Assembly: GCA_937941095.1 (NCBI GenBank)
Contig: CALDYJ010000064.1
Span: 19,294 to 83,293 of the forward strand
Direction: 5' to 3'
DNA length: 64,000 bases
Origin: an uncultured Saprospiraceae bacterium
GTDB taxonomy: Bacteria; Bacteroidota; Bacteroidia; Chitinophagales; Saprospiraceae
Shown: positions 36,663 to 46,144 of the stretch, piece after piece
How the letters are laid out: each line of letters opens with the position of its first letter
How positions within the stretch are numbered: position 1 is the first letter of the stretch
Notes under the pieces: model-generated
The model's input: only the letters and a program-made list of their open reading frames with translations
Told to the model about the DNA's origin: nothing
Databases searched by the model: none
Program-made: the position numbers and the translations under genes

Positions 36663-38171
36663 CTAGTTCCAGGTAGTTCCTTCTTTTCCGTCCTTTATGT
36701 TAATCTCAAGTTCGTTTAAGGAGTCTCGGATTTTATCAGAAGTGTCCCAATCTTTCTTTTCTCTAGCAGACTTGCGGATATCTATAACAAGGTTCATTAC
36801 GCCATCAAGTTTTTCTCCACCTTGGTCAGCTGTAGATTCATCCCTTATCCCGAGGATGTCTGTAAACATCAAATTGAAGATTTTTCTCATTTTATCAAAG
36901 GTGCTTAAGCTTAATTCTGCGATGTCAGCTTGTTTGTTTTGATAAGCATTCGCTTTGCTTGAGACTTCAAATAATTCAGCAAGAACTTGTGCGGTATTGA
37001 TGTCATCATTTAGGTGATCAAAACATCTCTCACAAAGAGCAAGAATAGCAGCTTCAGCATTTTCGTTGCCCGCTTTTTCATTGCCTGGATGAACCAATTT
37101 GTTTAAGGTGTTTTTTGCATTAACCATTCTATTGTAGCCTTTTTCAGCTGCTTGTAATGCTTCATTAGAAAAATCTACAGTACTTCTATAATGTGCTTGA
37201 AGAATGAAAAATCGAATGGTCATTGGGCTGTAAGCTTGTTCTAAGCTTTTATGATCACCACTAAAAAATTCAGAAAGTGTTATAAAGTTGCCTAAAGATT
37301 TTCCCATCTTTTTTCCATTGATGGTAATCATGTTATTGTGCATCCAATAATTTACAGGGTTTTTTCCTGTAGCTCCTTTTGCTTGAGCAATTTCGCATTC
37401 ATGATGTGGGAAAAGTAAATCCATACCACCACCATGAATGTCAAATGTTTCTCCTAAATATTTTGCACTCATCACTGAACACTCTAAATGCCATCCTGGA
37501 AAACCAATACCCCAAGGACTAGGCCACCTCATTATGTGTTCTGGGGATGCATTTTTCCAAAGTGCAAAATCAACAGAGTTCCTTTTTTCCTTTTGCCCCT
37601 CTAAGGTCCTACGTTCCTCTCCAGCTCCAGCAATTAGATCTTCTAGAATTCTACCTGAGAGCTCACCATAATTATGGTCTTCATGGTATTTCATAACATC
37701 AAAATAGACAGAGCCATTTACTTCGTAGGCAAGGCCATTAGCTATGATCTGCTTTACCATTTCAATTTGCTCTATGATGTGTCCAGAAGCTCTTGGTTCT
37801 ATGCTTGGTCTTTTATTATTAAGCATATCCATTTTATCATGAAAGCTATTCGTATAAGTTTGAACAACCTCCATAGGCTCAAGTTTTTCTAGCCTCGCTT
37901 TTTTAGCAATCTTATCTTCTCCAGTCCCTGCTAATTCATCTTCTAAATGTCCTACATCAGTGATGTTCCTCACATACCTTACTTTTAGGCCCATGTGATC
38001 CAAATACCTATATAGAACATCAAAAGTGATGTAAGGTCTCGCATGACCAAGATGAGGTTCCCCATAAACAGTGGGACCACAAACATATAATCCTACAAAT
38101 CCAGGGTTAATGGGTGTAAAAAGCTCTTTCTTTTTACTCAGACTGTTGTGTATTTTCAATTTCAAATCCAT
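36663..38171 (-). CDS. cysS: Cysteine--tRNA ligase
   Basis: This class I synthetase charges tRNA-Cys. The 502-residue protein has the HIGH motif as PHLGH (39-43), the N-terminal zinc-binding YVCGPTVYG, the HHECEIAQ zinc-ligand segment, and the KMSKS motif as [10 protein letters not shown] near 290. The glycine form of KMSKS is often seen in this phylum. The C-terminal DALR-type helical domain follows from about 370. The ATG at 38171 gives a normal N-terminus. It stands as a single gene between the M28 lipoprotein and the EEP-family gene on the same strand. Confidence 0.96.
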   Translation of the reverse strand: MDLKLKIHNSLSKKKELFTPINPGFVGLYVCGPTVYGEPHLGHARPYITFDVLYRYLDHMGLKVRYVRNITDVGHLEDELAGTGEDKIAKKARLEKLEPMEVVQTYTNSFHDKMDMLNNKRPSIEPRASGHIIEQIEMVKQIIANGLAYEVNGSVYFDVMKYHEDHNYGELSGRILEDLIAGAGEERRTLEGQKEKRNSVDFALWKNASPEHIMRWPSPWGIGFPGWHLECSVMSAKYLGETFDIHGGGMDLLFPHHECEIAQAKGATGKNPVNYWMHNNMITINGKKMGKSLGNFITLSEFFSGDHKSLEQAYSPMTIRFFILQAHYRSTVDFSNEALQAAEKGYNRMVNAKNTLNKLVHPGNEKAGNENAEAAILALCERCFDHLNDDINTAQVLAELFEVSSKANAYQNKQADIAELSLSTFDKMRKIFNLMFTDILGIRDESTADQGGEKLDGVMNLVIDIRKSAREKKDWDTSDKIRDSLNELEINIKDGKEGTTWN

Positions 38172-38207
38172 GGCTGTAAAATTAGGTAATTATGTACTTA
38201 GAGTAAA

Positions 38208-39248
38208 CTATTGTGAAAAACTAATTTCTGTGCTAACTGGATAGTGGTCAGAAAGGTTCACATTGGCGATATTATGGGATTCTATAACGAAAAAATCATC
38301 AACTAATATATGATCAATATGTAAACCGGGAATGCTACCTGCATAGGTAATGCCTAAACCTTTGCCTTTGGCTCTAAAACTGCTTTGTAAGCCTTGAGAC
38401 AGGACATTGTAAGAATAAGATTGAGGGGTATCATTAAAGTCTCCACATAAGATAACTGGGTTAGGTGAATTAGCCATGTGAGCAGCAACTAGCCTAGCTT
38501 GTGAAACTCTTTTTGCAGTCGCTAATTTAACTTTAGCTAATACATTTTTTGCTTTTACCCAATTTCCTTTTTTTCGTGGATCAGGTTTATCAAACAAACT
38601 TTCAGTTTGATTACTTACAGCGTTAGATTGCAGATGAACATTATAAACCCTAATGACTTCATTATTGTATTTTATGTCAGCCCAAACAGCAGCATTGTTG
38701 GATTTGTTAAAAGTGATGACACCTTTGTCTAAAATGGGAAAGGAAGTGTAAATCGCTACGCCTTTACTATAGGCAATGTTTTCAAAAGCTAACTCTTCCG
38801 AAAAAAACTTTACCCACCCAAATTCTTGTACACAAAGGATGTCAGGTTTAGATCGTTCATTAAAGAAATTCACTATCCTTCGGACCTTGTTTTTTCTTTT
38901 CAATTGATCTTTTACTTTGTGAAGTTGGAGACCGCCGATGTTATAGGAAGTTAATTTTAAGTGCCCTTCAGACCTGTTTTGTGAAAAAACATTCAATCCG
39001 ATGTAAGAATTTAAGTGCATCATGCCGATTAAAATGATGACTAGGGAGATCCACCAGCTTTTCTTTTTTCTTAAAATCCAGAAGATTATGAATAATACAT
39101 TGAGCACTAAAAGGTAAAAATATCCGATACCAAAAAATGAAAGTGGCCATAATTCAGAAGGATCTAAATGAGGGGCAGCATAAGAAAGCAAGGTGGCTAT
39201 TCCGAGTAGTATGTTGATCCAAACGATGAAGGTATTTAGCTTTTTCAA
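38208..39248 (-). CDS. Membrane-anchored endonuclease/exonuclease/phosphatase family protein
   Basis: This 346-residue protein has three membrane helices in its first 85 residues, then a soluble EEP domain facing the outside. Recognisable motifs are TSYNIGG (start of the domain), DILCVQEFGW with the metal-binding glutamate, RVYNVHLQS, VILCGDFNDTPQSYSYNVL, and HIDHILVDDF and LSDHYPVSTEI at the end. Such proteins cut phosphodiester bonds in nucleic acids, phospholipids or inositol phosphates; the substrate cannot be told. It ends a probable operon with the two upstream rhomboid genes (gap of nine bases). Confidence 0.85.
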   Translation of the reverse strand: MKKLNTFIVWINILLGIATLLSYAAPHLDPSELWPLSFFGIGYFYLLVLNVLFIIFWILRKKKSWWISLVIILIGMMHLNSYIGLNVFSQNRSEGHLKLTSYNIGGLQLHKVKDQLKRKNKVRRIVNFFNERSKPDILCVQEFGWVKFFSEELAFENIAYSKGVAIYTSFPILDKGVITFNKSNNAAVWADIKYNNEVIRVYNVHLQSNAVSNQTESLFDKPDPRKKGNWVKAKNVLAKVKLATAKRVSQARLVAAHMANSPNPVILCGDFNDTPQSYSYNVLSQGLQSSFRAKGKGLGITYAGSIPGLHIDHILVDDFFVIESHNIANVNLSDHYPVSTEISFSQ

Positions 39249-39257
39249 AGAATTAAC

Positions 39258-40175
39258 TTACTTCTTGCTTGCTTTGAAAAGAAATTCTTTCTCTTCTTTT
39301 GTCAAACTTTCATATCCAGAACGTTTGATTTTGTCTAGAATTGCATCCAGGTGTTCTTGGTGATTGTTGATTTCATCGCTGTCCTGTCCAGGTTTTTGGT
39401 TTTTAAACATGGATTTTTTATTAGGGTTTTTATAAGCGACAGTCATTTTTTTTCCTGTAAAATATTCTTTGATGTAGTCGAAAAACCTGTTTATTGGTTC
39501 ACCTATATCTTTACCATTTCGCAAAGAAAAGATAAAAAACCAACCCATTGCAGCTCCACCAAGATGAGCAAGATGTCCACCTGTATTGTCCATGCTGCCT
39601 ATCCCTACAAGGTCAAGAAAGATTAAAATCCCAACAACGTATTTTAGTTTTACCTCTCCTACAAATAATAATCTTAAAATATAATCTGGAGCAAGAAACC
39701 CTGAGGCTAATACTATGGCCATAACACCTGCCGAAGCTCCATATGCCGGATTTCCAATATCTGCATATTGAGATACCAAAACATAAATGATTCCTCCACT
39801 AAGGCCTCCTAAAAGGTATAAAGGCAGGATTTTTCGATCACCAATTAAATCTCCTACTATCTTTCCGAACCAATAAAGGAACAGCATGTTAAATAAAATG
39901 TGGATAAAACCTACATGCAGAAACATACTAGTGATGAAAACCCATGGATGGATTAAGTCGTCTAGCCAGTTATTAGAAAGGGCAATCCAGGAAATAAATT
40001 TATCAAAAGTTGTCTCTTCTCCAGGAACTGGCTTTTCAAATCCAGAAGTGAGCGTGATGCCTAATCGAACTAAGTTTACAATAATGAATACAATGACATT
40101 AATGATGATCAACCGCGTGATCATATTTCCCATCCGAAATTCGGACTTTACATCTTGCCACATTGAATTAAACAT
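39258..40175 (-). CDS. Rhomboid family intramembrane serine protease
   Basis: Rhomboids cut transmembrane segments of other proteins inside the membrane. This 305-residue protein has six membrane helices. It shows the catalytic serine in GASAG (Ser148), the histidine in HLAHLGG (His204), and the substrate-entry segment with FLHVGFIHILFNMLFLYWFG. A soluble charged tail of about 80 residues (225-305) is unusual and may bind a partner. It lies 53 bases downstream of a second rhomboid gene on the same strand, and nine bases upstream of the EEP-family gene. Confidence 0.92.
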   Translation of the reverse strand: MFNSMWQDVKSEFRMGNMITRLIIINVIVFIIVNLVRLGITLTSGFEKPVPGEETTFDKFISWIALSNNWLDDLIHPWVFITSMFLHVGFIHILFNMLFLYWFGKIVGDLIGDRKILPLYLLGGLSGGIIYVLVSQYADIGNPAYGASAGVMAIVLASGFLAPDYILRLLFVGEVKLKYVVGILIFLDLVGIGSMDNTGGHLAHLGGAAMGWFFIFSLRNGKDIGEPINRFFDYIKEYFTGKKMTVAYKNPNKKSMFKNQKPGQDSDEINNHQEHLDAILDKIKRSGYESLTKEEKEFLFKASKK

Positions 40176-40228
40176 GTATTATAAAGCTTAAATCATTTAT
40201 ACTTAAACGTTGGATGGAAAGTTCTGGT

Positions 40229-40864
40229 TCACCAGAACTTTTTTGCTAATCCCCAATTATAAATTAAAATACCACCTGTTAATACTCCTCCTAAGTGGGC
40301 CCAATGGGCAATTCCATCAGCATGGCCTGCTAATCCACTAAATAGGTCCATTCCTATGAAAGCTAAAATTAGGTATTTAGCTTTTACCGGAATGGGTGGG
40401 AAAATCAAATTTAAGGTAACATTTGGCATCATGAGTAAGAAAGCACTATATATTCCCATTACTGCGCCAGATGCTCCAACAACAGATGCTTCGTGAGTTA
40501 AGCCAGCAAAGCCTAAGCCTAGATGTAATAATAATGCACCTACCCCACAGGATAAGTAATAGAATAAAAACCTTTTGCTTCCTAATTGAGTTTCTATGGC
40601 CGGTCCTAAAAAAGCTAAAGTCAACATGTTGAATAGTATGTGATTGAAATTAGCGTGCATAAACATATGCGTGACCAATTGATAAGGTTGAAAGCTGACT
40701 GTTGTATGTGATGAACCAGCAACTAGGTATTCTCTACCATCTGGCCAAATCAAAGTTAGTGCATCAACAGGTATACCTAATTGTGGTAAAAGTAAATTTG
40801 CACCAAAAAATACAAGGGCATTAATTATTATCAAATGTTTTACAACATCTGTAAGTCTGAACAT
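40229..40864 (-). CDS. Rhomboid family intramembrane serine protease
   Basis: This shorter rhomboid has 211 residues and six membrane helices with little outside them. The catalytic serine is Ser132 in VGASGAVMG and the histidine is His189 in AHWAHLGG. MFMHANFNHILFNMLTLAFLG is the conserved L1/TM2 region. It is the first of two rhomboid genes in tandem. The two proteins are clearly related but quite diverged, so the pair is an old duplication or two rhomboid subtypes rather than a recent copy. Substrates are unknown. Confidence 0.93.
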   Translation of the reverse strand: MFRLTDVVKHLIIINALVFFGANLLLPQLGIPVDALTLIWPDGREYLVAGSSHTTVSFQPYQLVTHMFMHANFNHILFNMLTLAFLGPAIETQLGSKRFLFYYLSCGVGALLLHLGLGFAGLTHEASVVGASGAVMGIYSAFLLMMPNVTLNLIFPPIPVKAKYLILAFIGMDLFSGLAGHADGIAHWAHLGGVLTGGILIYNWGLAKKFW

Positions 40865-40930
40865 TTTACTTTATTTATAAGCTAAGTTCTAAAATCCATT
40901 TTTAAAGTCAAAGAAAAATCGACGAAGTAA

Positions 40931-42745
40931 CTAAAAATCAAACTTTTTGTCTAATTCATCTAAATCGAAGGTAATAAAACATTTTCTGCCGAATGGATCT
41001 TTAAAAGGGAGTTTACATGCAAAAAGCCTATCGATTAGGGCATTTATTTCATCGACATTTAATTTAGTTCCTTTTTTAGTAGCCGCACTTCTAGCTAGGG
41101 TAGCAGCGATTCTTTCTCGGATATTGGTTTTGAAATCAACGTTCATTTTTGATTGTTCAAGAAGGTCTTGAATCATCTTTTCTACATTAAAGTTTTGATC
41201 ACATTCTGCTGGTAAACCTTGCATGATAAATGAATCTTGACCGAATTCTTTAAGATCAAAGCCCATTTTGTTTATTTCTGGAATCATGTCTCTTAATAAG
41301 GCGGCATCTTGTCCATTAACATTAATATTGGTTGGAAAGAGTTGAGTTTGAGTATGTTGATTTTGATTTTCTAAATTAGAAAGAAACTGTTCGTAGAGGA
41401 TTCTTTCGTGAGCGGCTTGCTGATCAATGAGTAAGAACCCAGATTTAATTGGACTCACAATGTATTTGTTGTGTATTTGATAAGGAGTCTTTTGCTGAAC
41501 TACTTGTTCTCCACTTTCATCTTCAGAAAACTTACTTTTAAACGTAACAGGTTGTGCTTCTGTTTTTTGCGGCATTGGAATGTTATCAAGTCCTTTGTAC
41601 AATTTCTCCCAGTTTTCTAAATTCCTTGTTTTTAAACCACCATCTGGGGCAGCTTTCCTTTGACTTTGCCCTTGACCAAAACTGGTTTGGCTAATTCCTG
41701 GTCCAATAGTGCTATTAAAACCTGGTGTTTGATCAAAATCTAGAGTAGGTGTTATGCTGTATTGTCCAAGTGCATGTCTCACAGATACTTTCAAGAAATT
41801 GTAAAGCAATCTTTCATCTTCAAATTTAATTTCTTGTTTGGTTGGGTGTACATTAACATCGATAAGCTTTGGATCAATATCAATAAAAATAACATAAAGT
41901 GGCAATGCCTTTTCAGCTAATAAGCCATCGTAAGCCCCCATTAGGGCGTGATGTAAGTAACTGCTTTTAATAAATCGATCATTGACATAAAAGAACTGCT
42001 CTCCCCTAGTTTGGGTTGCAAATTCTGGTTTCCCAATAAAGCCATCCATTTTTATAATGTCCGTCTCTTCAATAATGGGGACAAGTTTTCGATTTATCTT
42101 ATTACCGAAAAGCGCAACTATTCTTTGGCGTAAATTTGCCTTTGGCAAATGATAGATTTCATTATTGTTATGATGGAGACTAAAGAATACCTTTGGGTTT
42201 GAAAGGGCAATTCTTGTGAATTCTTCAACAATATGTCTCATTTCAGTGGAATTAGCTTTTAGAAAATTTCTTCTAGCTGGCACATTATAGAAGAGATTTT
42301 TAATAGCTAAACTGGTTCCTTTTGGGCATTGGCAAGCTTCCTGGCTTTTAACTTTAGAACCTTCAATGACGATCTTGGTACCTAAATCTGTCTTATTTGT
42401 TTTGGTTTTTAATTCTACTTGTGCAATAGCAGCAATGGAAGCTAGTGCTTCACCTCGAAAGCCCATAGTAGTTAAGGTAAAAAGATCATCTGTTTTTCTG
42501 ATTTTGGAAGTTGCATGTCTTTCGAAACACATCCTAGCATCAGTTTCAGACATTCCTTTTCCATTATCAATAATTTGGAGCAGAGTCTTACCAGCATCTT
42601 TCAAAATAACTTGGATGTGATCCGCACCAGCATCAATTGCATTTTCTAGCAATTCTTTTACAGCAGAAGCTGGCCGCTGGATGACTTCTCCGGCAGCTAT
42701 TTGATTTGCAATCGAATCTGGTAAAAGCTGAATAATGTCAGCCAT
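40931..42745 (-). CDS. mutL: DNA mismatch repair protein MutL
   Basis: MutL links MutS mismatch recognition to strand cutting. The 604-residue protein has the GHKL ATPase motifs: LLENAIDAGA near 32-41, DNGKGM near 59-64, and GFRGEALASI near 95-104. The N-terminal domain runs to about 330, then a variable linker, then the C-terminal dimerisation domain with QQAAHERILYE. Many MutL proteins in organisms without MutH are endonucleases with a DQHAxxEr motif; here the equivalent reads DQQAAHERI. The gene appears to be transcribed alone, 66 bases after a small hypothetical gene. Confidence 0.96.
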   Translation of the reverse strand: MADIIQLLPDSIANQIAAGEVIQRPASAVKELLENAIDAGADHIQVILKDAGKTLLQIIDNGKGMSETDARMCFERHATSKIRKTDDLFTLTTMGFRGEALASIAAIAQVELKTKTNKTDLGTKIVIEGSKVKSQEACQCPKGTSLAIKNLFYNVPARRNFLKANSTEMRHIVEEFTRIALSNPKVFFSLHHNNNEIYHLPKANLRQRIVALFGNKINRKLVPIIEETDIIKMDGFIGKPEFATQTRGEQFFYVNDRFIKSSYLHHALMGAYDGLLAEKALPLYVIFIDIDPKLIDVNVHPTKQEIKFEDERLLYNFLKVSVRHALGQYSITPTLDFDQTPGFNSTIGPGISQTSFGQGQSQRKAAPDGGLKTRNLENWEKLYKGLDNIPMPQKTEAQPVTFKSKFSEDESGEQVVQQKTPYQIHNKYIVSPIKSGFLLIDQQAAHERILYEQFLSNLENQNQHTQTQLFPTNINVNGQDAALLRDMIPEINKMGFDLKEFGQDSFIMQGLPAECDQNFNVEKMIQDLLEQSKMNVDFKTNIRERIAATLARSAATKKGTKLNVDEINALIDRLFACKLPFKDPFGRKCFITFDLDELDKKFDF

Positions 42746-42811
42746 TAAATAAAGTGATTTTGAAAGCCTGAGTTGTTCTTAAAGAATAGATGTCACTAAT
42801 AAAATTAATCG

Positions 42812-43135
42812 CTATTTTAAATAATTCAGAATCTCAGGCAGGTTAACATAAAGAATTATATACGCCAACAAAAATAGTATAATTATAGTACTGAATAGAA
42901 TCATATTTGATTTATATACAGCTTTTTTCCTCACACTTGGATTGTTAACAAAGCTTTTCTTCCTTAGGTTGATCGACATTCTACTTTTAATTTCTTCGAT
43001 ATCGCTGTTTTCCTTAGTCAAAGATTCTAAATACCTAAGTCTGGCCTTTTTTTCTTCTTTTGCAGGGTCCCAATACCTTGGGATATAGTTATACTGGTTT
43101 GGATTGGGAGTTTTGAATATTTTAAATAAGCCCAT
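42812..43135 (-). CDS. Small membrane-anchored protein of unknown function
   Basis: This 107-residue protein has a charged cytoplasmic part (residues 1-72) and one C-terminal membrane segment (about 78-100, NMILFSTIIILFLLAYIIL). The motif PNQYNYIPRYWDPAKEEKKARL resembles short proteins often found beside mutL in Bacteroidota that have no assigned function. It is on the same strand, 66 bases upstream of mutL, so the two are possibly co-transcribed. The ATG at 43135 is the first of the frame. Confidence 0.75.
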   Translation of the reverse strand: MGLFKIFKTPNPNQYNYIPRYWDPAKEEKKARLRYLESLTKENSDIEEIKSRMSINLRKKSFVNNPSVRKKAVYKSNMILFSTIIILFLLAYIILYVNLPEILNYLK

Positions 43136-43267
43136 ATGGAAGAATTTTAATGAAATTAATCATTTTTAAGCATAGATTCAATTTATAAGCCTTTTGGCTG
43201 ATGCTATAAAAATTAAGCCTATCAATAATATTTATAAACAATTTATCAACATAGACGTAATTTATAA

Positions 43268-43298
43268 TTGCAAGGCTTTCTAAATAAGACTACCTTTG
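43268..43298 (+). promoter_or_regulatory. Promoter candidate for the purF-like gene
   Basis: TTG at 43268-43270 and TACCTTTG at 43291-43298 match the Bacteroidota consensus with a 20-base spacer. Transcription would start about 30 bases before the ATG. Confidence 0.55.
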
Positions 43299-43333
43299 AT
43301 TTTTTGATGGACACTTTATAATCATTAGCAGAA

Positions 43334-45229
43334 ATGAGCGACGCAATTAAGCACGAATGTGGTATCGTGTTGATACGCTTACTTAAACCTCTTTCATATT
43401 ATAACGATAAATACGGGACTCCTTTTTATGGTATCGATAAGCTGCGTTTGCTCATGCAAAAGCAGCGAAATAGAGGTCAGGATGGAGCAGGTATGGCAGT
43501 TATAAAGCTTGACCCCGAAAGAGGTAAAAAATACATTAGTAGAAAAAGGAATGTAACTCCACAAAATTACCTTGAAGAGCTATTCAAAACCGTATATAAA
43601 AAGTTTTCTAAACTATCTGCAAAGAAATTAAGAGATGCTGAGTACCTAAAAGCAAACTATCCTTACATGGGAGAATTGCTTATGGGCCATCTTCGGTACG
43701 GTACTCATGGAGACAACAGTACTGAAACTTGTCATCCATTCTTAAGACAAAACAATTGGATCAGTAGAAACTTATGCCTTGCAGGTAATTTCAACTTAAC
43801 AAATGTTGATGAATTATTTGGGGAGTTGATTGAATTGGGTCAGTACCCTAAAGAAAAATCAGATACCGTAACTGTTTTAGAAAAAATTGGTCATTTTTTG
43901 GATGATGAGGTTCAGCGATTGCACAGTTGGTACAAACCAGATGGCTATGATGCCGATGAACTAAATGCTTTAATCTTTGAAAGCCTTGATATACAAAGGT
44001 TATTAAAACGTGCTTGTAGGAAATTTGATGGGGGCTATGTGATGGGCGGCATGATTGGTCATGGAGATGCTTTCATGTTAAGAGATGCCAATGGCATCCG
44101 ACCTGCTTTTTATTACACTGATGATGAGATCGTAGTGGCAGCTTCAGAAAGACCAGCAATACAAACAGCTTTTGATGTGCACCATTCATTAGTGAAAGAA
44201 CTTCCTCCTGGAAAAGCATTGATTATAAAAAAATCTGGAAAAATTTCCATTAAGAGAATTCATAAGAAAGTTAAAAAGAATGCCTGTTCTTTCGAAAGAA
44301 TATATTTCTCTAGAGGAACAGACAGAGATATTTATTTAGAAAGAAAAAAACTAGGAGAACAACTTGCTAGAAAGGTTTTAAAAAGAGTAAATTATAATTT
44401 TAAAAACACTGTTTTTTCTTTTATTCCGAATACAGCAGAATCATCTTTTTACGGGCTTATCAAAGGCTTGGAAAAAGTACATAATGAAAAAAAACTAAAG
44501 AAAATTTTAGCCCTAGGGGAAGAGGTAAAACCTAATAAATTGGCTGCAATTTTAAATGAATCTGTCCGAGTAGAAAAAATTGCTGTTAAAGATGCTAAAT
44601 TAAGAACATTCATTACACAAGATAGCGCAAGAAGCGATTTAGTCTCACATGTATATGATGTGACTTATGGCATAGTCAACAACAATAAAGACACATTGGT
44701 CTTAATTGATGATTCTATTGTGAGGGGAACAACCTTAAAAAATAGCATCATAAAAATTGTATCCCGCCTTAGACCTAAAAAAATTATTGTCGTTTCTTCA
44801 GCTCCTCAAATCAGGTACCCAGATTGTTATGGCATCGATATGTCTAAAATGAAGGATTTTATTGCATTCAAAGCTTTGGTTGCTTTGTTGAAAGAAAATG
44901 GAATGGAAGACCTCCTTGAAAAAACATACAAAAAGTGCAGAAAACAACTGAACCTTCCTGCTAAAGAGATGAAAAATTATGTAAAGGATTTATACAGCAA
45001 ATTCGAATACGAAGAGATTTCATTGAAAATTGCAGAGTTAATTAAGCCTAAAAACATCAAACCAGAAATCGAAGTAATTTACCAAACAGTAGAAGACCTT
45101 CATAGAGCCTGTCCTGATCATACTGGAGATTGGTATTTTTCTGGGGATTATCCAACACCGGGTGGTAACAAAGTAGTCAATAAGTCTTTTATGCTCTTTA
45201 TGGAAGATTCTGATGAAAGAGCCTATTGA
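43334..45229 (+). CDS. Long PurF-like amidophosphoribosyltransferase
   Basis: The protein is related to PurF, which makes phosphoribosylamine from PRPP and glutamine at the start of purine synthesis. The N-terminal glutaminase domain begins at Cys9 (HECGIVLI) after an eight-residue leader, with RNRGQDGAGMA near 45 and HLRYGTHG near 120. The phosphoribosyltransferase domain has the PRPP loop TLVLIDDSIVRGTTLKNS near 455. At 631 residues it is about 130-160 longer than classic PurF because of insertions around 75-105, 190-220 and in the C-terminal half. The lengthened form may be a second paralogue in this phylum. It overlaps the convergent pterin dehydratase gene by seven bases. Confidence 0.88.
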   Translation: MSDAIKHECGIVLIRLLKPLSYYNDKYGTPFYGIDKLRLLMQKQRNRGQDGAGMAVIKLDPERGKKYISRKRNVTPQNYLEELFKTVYKKFSKLSAKKLRDAEYLKANYPYMGELLMGHLRYGTHGDNSTETCHPFLRQNNWISRNLCLAGNFNLTNVDELFGELIELGQYPKEKSDTVTVLEKIGHFLDDEVQRLHSWYKPDGYDADELNALIFESLDIQRLLKRACRKFDGGYVMGGMIGHGDAFMLRDANGIRPAFYYTDDEIVVAASERPAIQTAFDVHHSLVKELPPGKALIIKKSGKISIKRIHKKVKKNACSFERIYFSRGTDRDIYLERKKLGEQLARKVLKRVNYNFKNTVFSFIPNTAESSFYGLIKGLEKVHNEKKLKKILALGEEVKPNKLAAILNESVRVEKIAVKDAKLRTFITQDSARSDLVSHVYDVTYGIVNNNKDTLVLIDDSIVRGTTLKNSIIKIVSRLRPKKIIVVSSAPQIRYPDCYGIDMSKMKDFIAFKALVALLKENGMEDLLEKTYKKCRKQLNLPAKEMKNYVKDLYSKFEYEEISLKIAELIKPKNIKPEIEVIYQTVEDLHRACPDHTGDWYFSGDYPTPGGNKVVNKSFMLFMEDSDERAY

Positions 45230-45486
45230 TTGCTTTCAAATGTGGTTTTATATTTTTTATAGACATCGTCAATAGCAGCTGATAAACGCTCATCTAATTC
45301 GGTGACTTTGTTTCCAGCATCATGAGTTTGAAGATGAATTACGACGGTATTATAGACGTTGCTCCACCATGGGTGATGATCCATTTTCTCTGCTTCCATT
45401 GCAACTGCTGTCATAAATGAAAAAGCTTCTATAAAACTTTTAAACTTGAATGTTTTCTGGAGTTTATTGTCCTGGTTAATCCACAT
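45223..45486 (-). CDS. 4a-hydroxytetrahydrobiopterin dehydratase
   Basis: This small enzyme recycles the carbinolamine form of pterin cofactor left by aromatic amino acid hydroxylases. The 87-residue protein has the family motif EKMDHHPWWSNVYNTVVIHLQTHD with the active-site histidine pair, and the closing segment VTELDERLSAAID. Its length is normal. It implies that a pterin-dependent phenylalanine hydroxylase occurs elsewhere in the genome. A TAAATTTG box lies about 20 bases upstream. Confidence 0.93.
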   Translation of the reverse strand: MWINQDNKLQKTFKFKSFIEAFSFMTAVAMEAEKMDHHPWWSNVYNTVVIHLQTHDAGNKVTELDERLSAAIDDVYKKYKTTFESNQ

Positions 45487-45502
45487 AATAATAGAGTTTT
45501 TC

Positions 45503-45510
45503 CAAATTTA
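45503..45510 (-). promoter_or_regulatory. Possible -7 box for the pterin dehydratase gene
   Basis: Read on the minus strand this is TAAATTTG, an exact TAnnTTTG match 16 bases before the start codon. The -33 element would be an imperfect TTTT, so only the -7 part is well supported. Confidence 0.4.
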
Positions 45511-45607
45511 ACAATACGCTGCTTTTAAAACTGCCCATAAGAAGTAAAAAGGCAAAGTGTTTGTATTAGTACATTTTCATTCCTGATATAAAATTAAATT
45601 AAATTAA

Positions 45608-46102
45608 ATGAAATCATTGACGATTATTAAGACATTATTTATAGCTTTTGCCTTTACTTCTTTTTTTGCTTGCAGCAATGACGATGATGCAGGAGGAGCA
45701 GCTGCAGATTATAATTCAATTAGTGCAGGAACTATAAACTTAGATTTAGATGGTAATGCTTGGAGTTCTATTAATGTTACCGGTTTAAGTTCTGTTACAA
45801 TCTCAACAATTACAGCCACTGGAACTACTGATTTATTGTTTATGGTTTTAGAAGATACTCAAGTTGGAGAATACGTTACCACAGAAACTTCTGGTTCATC
45901 CTTAACTTATAGGACCTTAACAGGTTCTGAAAACTTAACCACAGATGACAGAGCAGGAGCAACAGGTCGAATTAACATTGCAGAAAGAGATGAAGATAAC
46001 AAAACCATTAGTGGAACATTTATGGGTACACTGATTGACGAAGATGGCAATTCTAAGACCATCACAAATGGTTTGTTCAATAAAATTTCTTATGGAAATT
46101 AA
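45608..46102 (+). CDS. DUF6252-like surface lipoprotein
   Basis: This 164-residue protein has a lipoprotein signal peptide with lipobox FFAC (Cys22). The residues right after the cysteine, SNDDD, resemble the lipoprotein export signal that takes lipoproteins to the cell surface in Bacteroidota. The body is beta-rich, with NLDLDGNAWSS, ITATGTTDLLFMVLEDTQVGEY and AERDEDNKTISGTFMGTL, which fits the DUF6252 family of unknown function. A terminator follows shortly after the stop codon. It is transcribed alone. Confidence 0.75.
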   Translation: MKSLTIIKTLFIAFAFTSFFACSNDDDAGGAAADYNSISAGTINLDLDGNAWSSINVTGLSSVTISTITATGTTDLLFMVLEDTQVGEYVTTETSGSSLTYRTLTGSENLTTDDRAGATGRINIAERDEDNKTISGTFMGTLIDEDGNSKTITNGLFNKISYGN

Positions 46103-46108
46103 TAAACT

Positions 46109-46143
46109 AAAAATGGACTAGTTTTATAGACTAGTCCATTTTT
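46109..46143. terminator. Two-way terminator between the lipoprotein and M42 peptidase genes
   Basis: A perfect 14-bp stem (46109-46122 with 46130-46143), a seven-base loop and A/T runs on both sides can end transcription of both convergent genes. Confidence 0.88.
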
Positions 46144-46144
46144 A

